Of a stretch of 64,000 nucleotides of DNA, positions 16,999 through 25,738 are shown piece by piece; position 1 is the stretch's first letter; each line of letters opens with the position of its first letter. The stretch lies in NCBI GenBank assembly GCA_963737365.1, contig CAVTSD010000009.1, positions 62,001 through 126,000 on the forward strand, given 5' to 3'. The stretch is from Roseiarcus sp963737365 (GTDB taxonomy: Bacteria; Pseudomonadota; Alphaproteobacteria; Rhizobiales; Beijerinckiaceae). The notes below the pieces were generated by a model. The model was not told the DNA's origin and ran no database searches. It saw nothing but the letters and a program-made list of their open reading frames with translations. Both the position numbers and the translations under genes were made by a program.

Positions 16999-17721
16999 AT
17001 GGATATATTGGTCGTCGATGTGGGCGGCACCCATGTCAAAATCCTAGCAAGTGGACACGACGATAAGCGGGAGATCGCCTCGGGGCCAAAAATGACGGCC
17101 GAGCAGATGGTCTCCAACGTCCGCCGGCTTGCTGACGGATGGAGTTACGACTTCGTGTCGATCGGCTATCCCGGCCCGGTTCTGCACGATCGGCCCGTGG
17201 CCGACCCTAAGAATTTGGGACCTGGGTGGATGGGCTTCGACTTTGAGAGCGGTTTCGGACGGCCAACCAAGGTCCTCAACGACGCCGCAATGCAGGCGGT
17301 GGGAAGCTACAAGAAGGGCAAGATGTTATTTCTCGGGCTCGGAACCGGACTCGGCTCGACACTCATCGTGGACGGAATTGTGGAGCCGATGGAGCTTGGT
17401 CATCTGCCGTACAAGAAGGGCACTTATGAAGATTACGTCGGCGCCCGAGGGCTCGCCCGGCTCGGCAAGAAGAGATGGCGGCAGCACGTGTTCGATGTCG
17501 TGGACAGACTGGTCGCTGCGCTTGAACCGGACGATATCGTGCTCGGCGGCGGCAACGCTAAGATACTGAACGAGCTGCCGACAGGATGCAGGTTGGGAGA
17601 CAACGCTAATGCGTTCAGAGGCGGATTTCTAATGTGGAGGGACGCCAATCCTACCTCGGTTCGCTTGGGGCCTTCAATTGCTAAGAAGTTGGGGACAAAG
17701 GTAAGATCAAAGCAATCCTAG
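16999..17721 (+). CDS. ROK-family sugar kinase (polyphosphate glucokinase-like)
   Basis: A 240-residue kinase probably phosphorylating glucose, with ATP or polyphosphate as donor. The N-terminal phosphate loop is VVDVGGTHVK (residues 5-14), the second is FLGLGTGLGSTLI (about 110-122), and the ROK-type MELGHLPYKKG follows (about 131-141). The length and the absence of a zinc-binding CGxxGC motif fit the polyphosphate-glucokinase branch. The ATG at 16999 follows a TTAGGG-like site. It is the first gene of a probable operon with gnd (37 bases downstream) and the glucosidase gene, so glucose released by the latter could enter the pentose phosphate route. Confidence 0.85.
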   Translation: MDILVVDVGGTHVKILASGHDDKREIASGPKMTAEQMVSNVRRLADGWSYDFVSIGYPGPVLHDRPVADPKNLGPGWMGFDFESGFGRPTKVLNDAAMQAVGSYKKGKMLFLGLGTGLGSTLIVDGIVEPMELGHLPYKKGTYEDYVGARGLARLGKKRWRQHVFDVVDRLVAALEPDDIVLGGGNAKILNELPTGCRLGDNANAFRGGFLMWRDANPTSVRLGPSIAKKLGTKVRSKQS

Positions 17722-17758
17722 CGTGGTTGGACTAATCTCTCTTCTGAAGGACACGTAC

Positions 17759-18778
17759 ATGCAGCTCGGAATGGTCGGTCTAGGCCGAATGGGCGCCAAC
17801 ATGGTCCGAAGGCTCCTCACGAACGGCCACGAATGTGTCGTCTTCGATATGTCTCCCAAGGCGGTCGAGGAATTGGTCGACGAAAAGGCGCTCGGGAGTT
17901 CGTCGCTTGCCGAGCTAGCCAAGAAGTTAACGAAGCCGCGCGCTATCTGGCTCATGGTCCCCGCCGCGGTCGTCGACCAGACGATCGCCGATATATTGCC
18001 TGCGCTCGAGGCTGGAGACACAATTATTGACGGCGGCAACTCCTACTATGTCGACGATATTCGCCGCGCACATGAACTCATGTCGAAAGGCATCAACTAT
18101 GTCGATGTCGGCACTAGCGGCGGCGTCTGGGGGCTTGAACGCGGATATTGCATGATGATTGGCGGTCCGGATCACGAAGTGCAGCGTCTCGACCCGATCT
18201 TCAAGACGCTCGCTCCCGGCTCAGGATCCATTTCGCGTACCCCGGGTCGCAAGGGCGAGCCCACAACCGCGGAGCTTGGCTATCTTCATTGCGGCCCGAA
18301 CGGAGCCGGACATTTCGTAAAGATGGTCCACAACGGGATCGAATATGGCATCATGGCCGCCTATGCGGAGGGGTTGGACATTCTCCGCGCGGCAAATGTC
18401 GGCGAGAAAACACACGCGATCGACGCCGAGACAACGCCGCTTCGCAATCCTGACCACTACAAATATAACATCGACCTGCCTGACGTCGCGGAGGTATGGC
18501 GGCGCGGCAGCGTAGTCGCCTCCTGGCTCCTCGACTTGACCGCCACGGCGCTAGCTGAAGATTCCTCCCTGACGAAGTTCTCAGGTCGCGTGTCCGATTC
18601 CGGAGAAGGCCGTTGGACAATCAAGGCGGCGATTGATGAGGGGGTGCCGGTTCCGGTGCTCAGTACGGCGCTTTACGAACGGTTCTTTTCGCGCGGCGAA
18701 GCCGATTACCAAAACAAGTTGCTGTCCGCGATGCGCTTCCAGTTCGGGGGGCATTTGGAAAAGCCGGTCGGCAAATAA
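17759..18778 (+). CDS. gnd: 6-phosphogluconate dehydrogenase, decarboxylating (short type)
   Basis: Oxidises 6-phosphogluconate to ribulose 5-phosphate and CO2 in the cytoplasm. The protein has 339 residues, the short (YqeC-like) type often specific for NAD. The Rossmann motif is MVGLGRMGANMVRRL (residues 4-18), followed by DGGNSYYVDD near 95 and the substrate-binding GTSGGVWGLERGYCMMIGG near 119-137. The catalytic Lys lies in GHFVKMVHNGIEYG. The start chosen is ATG 17759 with GAAGGA upstream; a GTG at 17723 would add 12 residues. It lies between the ROK kinase and the glucosidase gene. Confidence 0.92.
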   Translation: MQLGMVGLGRMGANMVRRLLTNGHECVVFDMSPKAVEELVDEKALGSSSLAELAKKLTKPRAIWLMVPAAVVDQTIADILPALEAGDTIIDGGNSYYVDDIRRAHELMSKGINYVDVGTSGGVWGLERGYCMMIGGPDHEVQRLDPIFKTLAPGSGSISRTPGRKGEPTTAELGYLHCGPNGAGHFVKMVHNGIEYGIMAAYAEGLDILRAANVGEKTHAIDAETTPLRNPDHYKYNIDLPDVAEVWRRGSVVASWLLDLTATALAEDSSLTKFSGRVSDSGEGRWTIKAAIDEGVPVPVLSTALYERFFSRGEADYQNKLLSAMRFQFGGHLEKPVGK

Positions 18779-18872
18779 CTTCAACGACCTCGAGGGCTGC
18801 GACTCTGGGGGCGGCGAACAAAGTCTGCGCCCCTTTGCATCGAGAATGAAGACCGATGCTAGGGTGCGCACA

Positions 18873-21542
18873 ATGAGCAGCGACGATCAACGAAAAGCGC
18901 CCCTGTCCGCCGAGCACGCGCGGCTCGCGGAGGGGTCAGCCGCTGATGCGGGGGGCGACTGGAAGTTCATTGGGCCCTACGTCGCCGAACGCGCTTGGGG
19001 CACCGTGCGCGAGGACTACAGCGCCGACGGTGACGCCTGGCGCTACCTTCCCTTCGACGACGCGCTCTCGCGCGCCTTCCGCTGGAGCGAAGATGGCCTG
19101 GCTGCCCTTTGTGATCGCGAGCAACGCCTCTGTTTTGCTCTTTCGTTTTGGAACGGTCGCGACCCTATCCTGAAGGAGCGGATCTTCGGCCTCAGCGGGC
19201 CGGAGGGCAACCACGGCGAGGACGCGAAGGAATACTGGTGGTACGTCGACGCCACGCCGACCTATTCCTGGCTGCGTTGGCGCTATCACTATCCGCAAGC
19301 TGCGTTTCCGTACGAGCGGCTGCGGCAGGAGAACGCTAAGCGCACACGTGAGCAGCCGGAATTCGAGCTTCTAGATACCGGCGTGTTCGACGGTGACCGA
19401 TACTGGCAAATCACCGCAGATTACGCCAAGGCGTCGCCGGACGACATTTTGATTTGCGTTGCGGCGCGCAATGCCGGGCCAGAAGCAGCTGAGCTCCACA
19501 TCCTGCCGACGCTTTGGTTCCGCAACCGCTGGTCCTGGCAAGACGGCATTGCCAAACCTGTCATTCGCGACGCATCCAACGAGAAGGTTTCCGTGGTCAT
19601 CGCCGAGGACGAGAAGATCGGCGCCTGGAAGCTAGTCGCCGGCCCTGATCCTACAGGGCGTCTGCCCTCTCCTTTGTTCTGCGAAAACGAGACGAACGTC
19701 CCGAAGCTCTTTGCCGGTGCCGCTTCAACGCCTTTCCCCAAGGATGGGATCAACGACCGCGTGGTCAACGGCGCGGCGACTGTCAATCCCGACCGACAAG
19801 GGACGAAGATGGCGTATTGGCACCGCGTTATGGTTGGAGCCGGAGAGACAGCCGAGATAAGGCTCCGCCTGTCCCGTGATACGCCGGGCAGAACAATGGA
19901 TCTCGGCGATGCCTTCACGCGAACGCAAGCCGACCGAAGCCGCGAAGCCGACGACTATTATGCCGCGTTACGTCCGGAAGGAACTAGTGACGACGAAGCG
20001 CTGGTGATGCGGCAAGCCTTCGCCGGGATGAATTGGAGCCTGCAGTTCTATCACTATGACGTCCCACGTTGGCTGACGGGGGATAAAATCCCCCCACCGG
20101 AAGCGCGGAAATCCGGCCGTAACTCGGGATGGCGGCACCTCAGCAACCACCACATCGTCGCGATGCCGGATAAGTGGGAATACCCTTGGTACGCTTCGTG
20201 GGACCTCGCTTTTCACAGTGTCGTGCTCGCTCACATCGACCCGGGAATGGCGAAGAATCAACTGCTGCTGCTTGCACGCGAATGGTACATGAATCCGAAG
20301 GGCCAGCTGCCGGCCTACGAATGGAACTTCAGCGACGTTAATCCGCCAGTCCAGGCGTGGGCCGCGCTAGCGGTCTTTCGCATCGACGGCGCAAAGGATT
20401 TCGATTTCCTCACACGCGTCTTCAACAAGTTGTTGATCAACTTCACTTGGTGGGTCAATCGCGAGGACGCGCGAGGAGATAATATTTTCGAGGGCGGCTT
20501 TCTGGGGCTCGACAACGTTGGCCCGTTTGACCGCTCGGTGATCCTTCCAGGCGAAGTGCTTGAACAGTCAGACGGCACCGCCTGGATGGCGAAATTCTGC
20601 CTCAACATGCTCGAGATGGCGCTGTTGCTCGCGAACCAGAACCCGGTTTACGAGGATGTCGCCATTAAATTCTTTGAGCACTTCGCGCTGATCGCCGCCG
20701 CGATGGACAACCTGTGGGACGAGCAGGATGGATTTTTCTACGACTGCTTGCGCACAAGAGACGGCTCCGCAATCAGAGTGCGGGCGCGCTCCATGGTGGG
20801 GCTTCTGCCGGTCTTCGCTGCCGTGGGGCTCGACCCGGCGCTTTGGCAGCGATTGCCGATGTTTCGCGAGCGAGCCCGCTGGTATATTGAGCATAAATTA
20901 GGAGCAAAGAACTATCTTTACTACCTCCCTTCTGGAGGCCGGCCCGGTCTCATCTCGCTGGTCGAGAAGTCCCGCTTTCAGCGTATCCTGGCTCGTATGC
21001 TCGACGAGAGCGAGTTCCTCTCGCCTTATGGGTTGAGATCACTCTCGCGGTACCATTTAGAACACCCTTTGGTTCTTGATTTTGACGGCCGCACCTGCCG
21101 GCTCGACTACGAACCGGGCGAGTCTCGCTCCGAGCTCTTCGGCGGCAACTCCAACTGGCGTGGACCGGTGTGGTTTCCATTGAACTTTCTTGCGATTAAG
21201 TCGCTCAGGCACCTTCACAACTTCTTTGGCGACGACTTGATGGTCGAGTTGCCTACGGGATCGGGCAAACGGGCGAATTTGTGTGAGGTCGCCGCTGAGC
21301 TTGAGCGCCGCCTTTTGAGCCTATTTCTGCTCGACCCGGGTGGCCGGCGGCCGGCGCATGGAGCCAATCCGCGATTCCAGAACGATCCGATGTGGCGAGA
21401 TTCGTTGCTCTTTTATGAGTATTTCCACGGCGAGACGGGGAAAGGGCTAGGCGCTTCGCATCAAACCGGATGGACCGCGCTGGCAGCGGCGCTCCTGGCG
21501 ACCAGGCAGGTTCAAGCCGCGTCGCCGCAGCCGAAAACTTGA
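18873..21542 (+). CDS. GH63/MGH1-like glucosidase
   Basis: A large cytoplasmic glycoside hydrolase of the GH63-like (mannosyl-oligosaccharide glucosidase / MGH1) family, 889 residues from ATG 18873. The N-terminal signature is AWGTVREDYSADGDAWRYLP (about 36-55), followed by GRDPILKERIFGL and GNHGEDAKEYWWYVD. The (alpha/alpha)6 barrel covers roughly residues 380-880, with WYASWDLAFHSVVLAHIDP and FGGNSNWRGPVWFPLNFL. No signal peptide is seen. Bacterial members act on alpha-glucosides, but the substrate here is unknown. Another in-frame ATG lies at 18846. It is placed after gnd with a 94-base gap. Confidence 0.85.
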   Translation: MSSDDQRKAPLSAEHARLAEGSAADAGGDWKFIGPYVAERAWGTVREDYSADGDAWRYLPFDDALSRAFRWSEDGLAALCDREQRLCFALSFWNGRDPILKERIFGLSGPEGNHGEDAKEYWWYVDATPTYSWLRWRYHYPQAAFPYERLRQENAKRTREQPEFELLDTGVFDGDRYWQITADYAKASPDDILICVAARNAGPEAAELHILPTLWFRNRWSWQDGIAKPVIRDASNEKVSVVIAEDEKIGAWKLVAGPDPTGRLPSPLFCENETNVPKLFAGAASTPFPKDGINDRVVNGAATVNPDRQGTKMAYWHRVMVGAGETAEIRLRLSRDTPGRTMDLGDAFTRTQADRSREADDYYAALRPEGTSDDEALVMRQAFAGMNWSLQFYHYDVPRWLTGDKIPPPEARKSGRNSGWRHLSNHHIVAMPDKWEYPWYASWDLAFHSVVLAHIDPGMAKNQLLLLAREWYMNPKGQLPAYEWNFSDVNPPVQAWAALAVFRIDGAKDFDFLTRVFNKLLINFTWWVNREDARGDNIFEGGFLGLDNVGPFDRSVILPGEVLEQSDGTAWMAKFCLNMLEMALLLANQNPVYEDVAIKFFEHFALIAAAMDNLWDEQDGFFYDCLRTRDGSAIRVRARSMVGLLPVFAAVGLDPALWQRLPMFRERARWYIEHKLGAKNYLYYLPSGGRPGLISLVEKSRFQRILARMLDESEFLSPYGLRSLSRYHLEHPLVLDFDGRTCRLDYEPGESRSELFGGNSNWRGPVWFPLNFLAIKSLRHLHNFFGDDLMVELPTGSGKRANLCEVAAELERRLLSLFLLDPGGRRPAHGANPRFQNDPMWRDSLLFYEYFHGETGKGLGASHQTGWTALAAALLATRQVQAASPQPKT

Positions 21543-21710
21543 ATCCGCCTGGGATGAGCGCACGCTAGAGCGCCTGCGCGGAACGTTTCCCCCGGTCCCG
21601 AGTTTTCGCATGAGGGCGCTAGGTCGCACCTTAAACTTGTGCCGCGCTTCTCGCGTTGGCGGCGATCAGCGCCAAGCGCTGATCCACCCTCTTATACTAA
21701 GGAGCCTTCA

Positions 21711-21863
21711 ATGAACGCGCACGAACGTCCGATCGTAACCGAAGACAACAAGACAGCTGTGCGAGCAGGTTCTACCGGAAATAATCTCCGCTACATGCTC
21801 ATCGGCAGTGTCGCCTTGGCAATCCTTGCCTTGATCCTAGTGGAATATTTCGTTAGGCCATGA
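21711..21863 (+). CDS. small single-span membrane protein
   Basis: A 50-residue protein from ATG 21711 with AAGGAG seven bases upstream. The first 30 residues are polar, followed by one membrane helix (YMLIGSVALAILALILVEYF) and a short end. I know similar small unnamed proteins in Hyphomicrobiales but no function. An IS5-type element sits six bases beyond its stop, so transcription downstream is likely cut off. Confidence 0.6.
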   Translation: MNAHERPIVTEDNKTAVRAGSTGNNLRYMLIGSVALAILALILVEYFVRP

Positions 21864-21869
21864 GCCTAA

Positions 21870-22802
21870 GTGTCTGTCCGGGGACAATTTGATTGATATG
21901 AATTGTTTGTGATTCACTGGGCGCTTCCTGATTTTATGGAGGTCGTCAGTGTGGACGAGCGAAAATCGTGTGCGCTATGACCGGAGCAAATTGCGGTATC
22001 CAAGCGACCTGACAGATGCCGAATGGGCTCATGTTGCGCCGGTGATCCCGCCGGCCAGACGCGGCGGCAACGGTCGCCATGTCGACGAACGCGAAGTGGT
22101 CAACGGCTTGATGTATATTCTGAGCACGGGCTGCCAGTGGCGAGCGATTCCGAAGGATTTGCCGCCGCGCTCGACGCTCTATGATTATTTCGATCTATGG
22201 AGCTATGACGGCACGCTCGACCGCCTTCACGAAGCGCTCTATGTGAAGTGCCGTGAGCAAGCAGGTCGGGACGCCAGCCCGACCGCCGCGATCCTTGACA
22301 GCCAGAGCGTCAAGTCCGCGGAAAAAGGGGCCGTTGCATCGACCCGCATGGCTTTGATGCAGGCAAGAAGATCAAAGGCAAGAAGCGGCATATCCTCGTC
22401 GATACGCAAGGCCTCCTGATGCACGCCATCGTGCATGGCGCCGACATTCAGGATCGCGACGGTGGCGCCTTGCTGATGGCGACCCTGTTTGGCGCCTTTC
22501 CATTCCTGCTTAAGCTCTACGCGGACGGCGGCTACCAAGGGGCGGAGTTTCAGGCGGCGGCGCAGCGCACAATGGCGCAGGTCAACGTTGAAATCGTCAA
22601 GCGGTCCGACGGCGCCAGAGGGTTCGTCATTTTACCAAAGCGCTGGCTTGTTGAGAGGTCTTTCGCGTGGCTCAATCGCTGTCGCCGATTGGCGAAGACT
22701 GGGAGTGTCTCAGCCGAAAGGCCCTCGCATTCCTACGGCTCGCCTCAATCCGGCTCATGCTGCGAAAGCTATGCATTCAAACATGATGTTCGCGGACAGA
22801 CT
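21870..22802 (+). mobile_element. IS5-family insertion sequence (decayed), with CTAA target duplication
   Basis: The left end GTGTCTGTCCGGGGACA at 21870 and the inverse of the right end, AGTCTGTCCGCGAACA (ending at 22802), form imperfect terminal repeats. Both are flanked by CTAA (21866-21869 and 22803-22806), which is a 4-base target duplication. The 933-base element contains one transposase gene broken twice. Confidence 0.85.
21949..22777 (+). pseudogene. IS5-family transposase, two frameshifts
   Basis: The transposase starts normally (DLTDAEWAHVAPVIPPARRG, residues about 18-37). It keeps GCQWRAIPKDLPP and the first catalytic Asp region AILDSQSVKSAEKG. Near 22333 the frame shifts, and the next frame reads DPHGFDAGKKIKGKKRHILV and LYADGGYQGAEF (second Asp). 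A second shift near 22694, one missing G in GAAG-GACTGGG, moves the last catalytic part DWECLSRKALAFL out of frame. Without both repairs no active protein can be made. Confidence 0.85.
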
Positions 22803-22824
22803 CTAAGGTCTGACTACCGTTAGG

Positions 22825-23352
22825 CTGAGCGACAAAATACAAAGTTTGCGCCGCGAAGCAACGTTTTGTCAGGCCTGCCCCCTGTGGAAGGATGCAACTC
22901 AAACAGTACTTGGCGAGGGCCCGACAGCTGCAGAGATTATGTTGGTCGGCGAGCAACTGGGGGATAGATAAGATCGCGAAGGCCGCCCATTCGTCGGCCC
23001 GGCCGGCCAGATATTGGACAAGGCGCCGGCTGAGGCGGGCGTAGATAGAAGCCGCGTTTACGCAACCAACGCAGTAAAACGTTCAAGTTTGAGCCGCGTG
23101 GCAAGCGACAACTCCATAAGAGGCCCAAAGCCAGTGAGATCCGGATATGCCGTCGCTGGCTGTTTGAGGAAATCGAGGTGATCGGTCCACGGCCTATCGT
23201 GGCCTTGGGAGCGACTGCGGTGCTTCGTCTACAGGATGGGGAAGAGAAACGTTCCGGCTACGCGAGTCTCGTGAGCGACTTGCGGTCGATTGAGCGCTTC
23301 GCCGAATCTCCCGCAAGTCAAGCGAGTCCTGGCAAGGCAAAGAGCTTCGCTA
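22825..23352 (+). pseudogene. remnant of a UdgX-type (family 4-like) uracil-DNA glycosylase
   Basis: Conceptual translation gives SLRREATFCQACPLWKDATQ, then TVLGEGPTAAEIMLVGEQLG, a stop (TAA near 22969), then EGRPFVGPAGQILDKAPAEA and VYATNAVK. After a frame change the next block is FKFEPRGKRQLHKRPKASEI, then VIGPRPIVALGATAV. These are the ordered motifs of UdgX, including the loop histidine (KRxxH type) that makes a covalent bond to uracil sites, and the Cys residues of a 4Fe-4S cluster. The usual C-terminal HPS motif is not found. The gene is dead: one stop, at least one frameshift, and a lost 3' end. IS elements lie directly on both sides. Confidence 0.75.
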
Positions 23353-24232
23353 GGCCGTGTGGACGAAATTTCGACCGATGACGTTTTTTGCGATTCCCCT
23401 TCGGAATCGGGCATGATTCATAGGACTCCGACCGAATCACAGGGCCGGGGCCAATGTCGACAAAGATGGACGCGGACGATTGGGCGCACACGCTTGCGGT
23501 GTTTCGCGCCTGCCTGCCGCGTCGTGGCAGGAAAGGTGAGGACGATCGCCGGTTCCTCGAGGCGCTTCATTTCTTCACCGTCGAGAACGTTCGCTGGCGC
23601 GCGCTGCCGGAGCGCTTCGGTCATTGGAACAGCGTGTGGAAGCGCTTCGATCGCTTGAGCAAGGCTGGCGTCTTCGAGGCGTTCTTCGACACTCTGGCAT
23701 CCATGAGTTCGACGGCGCATCTCATTCAGATGTTCGACTCAACCATCGTGCGCGCGCATGTGTCGGCGGCCGGGGCAAAAGGGGGCAAGACGGCCAGGCC
23801 CTCGGGCGTTCGCGCGGCGGCTTCACCACGAAAATCCACGCAAAATCGGACGCCTCCGGCGACATCATCGCCTTCGATCTGACCGGCGGAGAAGCTTCCG
23901 ACGCGCGTCACTTCGAAACCCTGCTCGACATCGGACCCGACATCCAGCCTCGCGCCGCCATCTGCGACAAAGGCTACGCCAGCAAGGCCAACCGCGAGGC
24001 GGCAAGGGCGCGCGCCATCGCGCCGGTCATCCCGCACAAGGCCAACGAAAAAGACAAGCCGGCCTTCTTCGCGCGAACCCTCTACAAGGCAAGGGCTCGC
24101 ATCGAGCAGGGCGTTGGACGCCTCAAGCGGTTCAAGCGCGTCGCGCTCCGATGCGAAAAGACCGAACGAAACTTCAGATCCATCGTCAGCTTCGCCGCAG
24201 GCCTATGCTTGATCAAATTCGTCCACACCACC
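23353..24232 (+). mobile_element. IS5-family, IS427-like insertion sequence with TA target duplication
   Basis: Terminal repeats GGCCGTGTGGACGAA (left, 23353) and GGTGGTGTGGACGAA (inverse of the right end, 24232) flank an 880-base element. TA lies on both sides (23351-23352 and 24233-24234). Two overlapping genes with a slippery A4G5 run are typical of this group. It may still be active, because no disruption other than the programmed shift is seen. Confidence 0.85.
23454..23882 (+). CDS. IS427-like transposase, OrfA
   Basis: The 142-residue first frame carries the N-terminal domain (FFTVENVRWRALPERFGHWN, about residues 42-61) and the first catalytic Asp (IQMFDSTIVRAHVSAAG, about 90-106). 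It then reaches the run AAAAGGGGG at 23776-23784. A -1 slip there moves ribosomes into OrfB and yields the full transposase; about 35 unrelated residues are added if no slip occurs. The start is ATG 23454. Confidence 0.8.
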   Translation: MSTKMDADDWAHTLAVFRACLPRRGRKGEDDRRFLEALHFFTVENVRWRALPERFGHWNSVWKRFDRLSKAGVFEAFFDTLASMSSTAHLIQMFDSTIVRAHVSAAGAKGGKTARPSGVRAAASPRKSTQNRTPPATSSPSI

Positions 24233-24235
24233 TAG
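23624..24235 (+). CDS. IS427-like transposase, OrfB (reached by -1 frameshift)
   Basis: From the slip site near 23780 onward this frame encodes the catalytic C-terminal part: GRSRGGFTTKIHAKSDASG, then ICDKGYASKANREAARAR (second Asp) and RARIEQGVGRLKRFKRVALR (catalytic Glu). It ends with FAAGLCLIKFVHTT. Residues before the slip site are out of phase with OrfA and probably not translated. The stop codon TAG is not in the element: it comes from the flanking target bases (24233-24235). Confidence 0.8.
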   Translation: MEQRVEALRSLEQGWRLRGVLRHSGIHEFDGASHSDVRLNHRARACVGGRGKRGQDGQALGRSRGGFTTKIHAKSDASGDIIAFDLTGGEASDARHFETLLDIGPDIQPRAAICDKGYASKANREAARARAIAPVIPHKANEKDKPAFFARTLYKARARIEQGVGRLKRFKRVALRCEKTERNFRSIVSFAAGLCLIKFVHTT

Positions 24236-24573
24236 CAGGCTGTTGAAGAAGTATCCCGTTTCGCTTTGAGGACGGCTTCGTCGCCGTTTCGGTATGCGAA
24301 CTCGATCTCGAGAGTGCCATCGTCGAGGAGTTCGGCGGTCCCTTCGCCCTCGACCTCGTCGCCTTCCTCGCAACCGGCCCAGCGAAAGCCAATCGAGTCC
24401 CGAGCATATTCGACCTCGAGGCCAGCCTCCAGAGCGCCGAAGGCGATTTCGTCGCCTTGCGCGGTGATCGTCAGCGCCGCCGGGCCGCAGAGATCGAGGT
24501 GAGCACCATCCCAGAGGTCGGCCTCGACGATCCGCCAGCGGCCGATCAGTCGGCAGTTCGCCGGGCTCTTCAC
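24232..24573 (-). CDS. passenger hypothetical protein carried by the IS
   Basis: A 113-residue acidic protein starting at GTG 24573, coupled to the transposase stop. It begins with a conserved-looking block, RLIGRWRIVEADLWDG (residues 8-23), and includes DSIGFRWAGCEEGDEVEGEG and ELLDDGTLEIEFAYRNGDEA. I recall a widespread unnamed family with the same WRIVExDLWD and GxxELxDDGxLxGxIxFxxGD blocks, usually encoded alone. The reading frame runs through the terminal repeat, and its TAG stop is supplied by the CTAG target duplication. It may be a captured host gene or an antitoxin-like cargo; the function is unknown. Confidence 0.6.
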   Translation of the reverse strand: MKSPANCRLIGRWRIVEADLWDGAHLDLCGPAALTITAQGDEIAFGALEAGLEVEYARDSIGFRWAGCEEGDEVEGEGTAELLDDGTLEIEFAYRNGDEAVLKAKRDTSSTAC

Positions 24574-25738
24574 GCGCAGGCCTCCAAGAGCTTCTGCAAC
24601 CGCAACAGATTGTAGGCGGCGGCCGCGAAGGTAAAGGCCCAACCGACGCGATCGCGGCCGCGGAACTTGGCCTTCTCCTGCCCGCCAATCGTCTTCATCC
24701 AGCCGAAGGCTTCCTCGATCCGTTTGCGGATGCGTTGGCTGACTGCATAGCCTGCATGCCGCGTTGTGCGGCTGTCGATCGCCGACGAGCGGCCATTCGC
24801 ATTCTGCGCCACGTGGGGCGTCGCGTTCATCGAGCGCAGTTCATTGACGAAGTCCTCGGCGTCGTAAGCTTTGTCGGCGCCGAGCGTGATCGGCCTCGGC
24901 CGATCGGCGCGCGGCTCGATCATGTGCAGCGCCGCGATCCGCTCGGCGTGGCCATTCGCCTCGGTCAAGCAGGCGTCGACGACGAGGCCGTTGCGGTTCT
25001 CCATCAGCGCGTGGCCCATGAAGCAGAGTTTCGCCTCCTTGCCCGGCCCTTTGCGATAGAGACGCGCGTCCGGATCGGTCGTCGAAGCGTGCGTCGCGTT
25101 CGAGCGCTTCTGGCCGTGAAAATCCGCCTCGCGGTTCCTCCTGCCGCCTGCCGTCGGAGGATCGCCCGAGCCGTCCTTCGGCCGAAAACTCTTCATCGAA
25201 GCCCACGCCTCGATCAGCGTGCCGTCGACCGAGAAATGATCCGCGCTGAGCAGTCGGTTCACACGCGGCTGCGAAAGCACCGCGCCCAAGAGCTTGGCTG
25301 CGATGTCGCCCTCCAGAAGGCGCTCGCGGTTCTTGGAAAACGTCGAGTGGTCCCACGCCGCATCGTCAACGCCGAGGCCGACGAACCAGCGAAAAAGCAG
25401 GTCGAACTCCAGCCGATCCATCAACTGCCGTTCCGAGCGGATCGAATAGAACGCCTGCAACAGCATCGCCCGAAGGAGCTTCTCCGGTGGGATCGAGGGA
25501 CGGCCGCTCCGCGAATAAAGCGCCGAGAACGCGCCTGAAAGGGTCGAAAGCGCCTCGTTCACAATCCCGCGGATGGCCCGCAGCGGATGGTCCTTGCCGA
25601 CCCGCGCTTCAAGATCGACGTAACTGAACAGCGACCCCGACCGCTCGTCCCCGCCTCGCATCCACTCGCCTCCGCCTAAGCGCAAGACGACAGAATCACA
25701 TCACGATTCCCCCGGCCAGAGACTTTTTCAACGGCCTG
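24236..25738 (-). mobile_element. IS5-family insertion sequence with passenger gene and CTAG target duplication
   Basis: Terminal repeats CAGGCTGTTGAAGAAG (24236) and CAGGCCGTTGAAAAAG (inverse of the right end, 25738) bound 1503 bases. CTAG is duplicated at 24232-24235 and 25739-25742. The left CTAG was created or exposed by the preceding IS427-like insertion, so the two elements lie head to tail and this one arrived later. The element carries a transposase and a second small gene. Confidence 0.85.
24570..25685 (-). CDS. IS5-family transposase
   Basis: An intact 371-residue transposase. It begins with SLFSYVDLEARVGKDHPLRA (about residues 18-37), followed by the DUF772-type PSIPPEKLLRAMLLQAFYS. 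Catalytic regions are FSVDGTLIEAWASMKSF (first Asp, about 172-188), ITLGADKAYDAEDFVNEL (second Asp) and KRIEEAFGWMKTIGG (Glu). It ends at a TGA that overlaps the GTG of the passenger gene (GTGA), so the two are coupled. Confidence 0.9.
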   Translation of the reverse strand: MRLGGGEWMRGGDERSGSLFSYVDLEARVGKDHPLRAIRGIVNEALSTLSGAFSALYSRSGRPSIPPEKLLRAMLLQAFYSIRSERQLMDRLEFDLLFRWFVGLGVDDAAWDHSTFSKNRERLLEGDIAAKLLGAVLSQPRVNRLLSADHFSVDGTLIEAWASMKSFRPKDGSGDPPTAGGRRNREADFHGQKRSNATHASTTDPDARLYRKGPGKEAKLCFMGHALMENRNGLVVDACLTEANGHAERIAALHMIEPRADRPRPITLGADKAYDAEDFVNELRSMNATPHVAQNANGRSSAIDSRTTRHAGYAVSQRIRKRIEEAFGWMKTIGGQEKAKFRGRDRVGWAFTFAAAAYNLLRLQKLLEACA

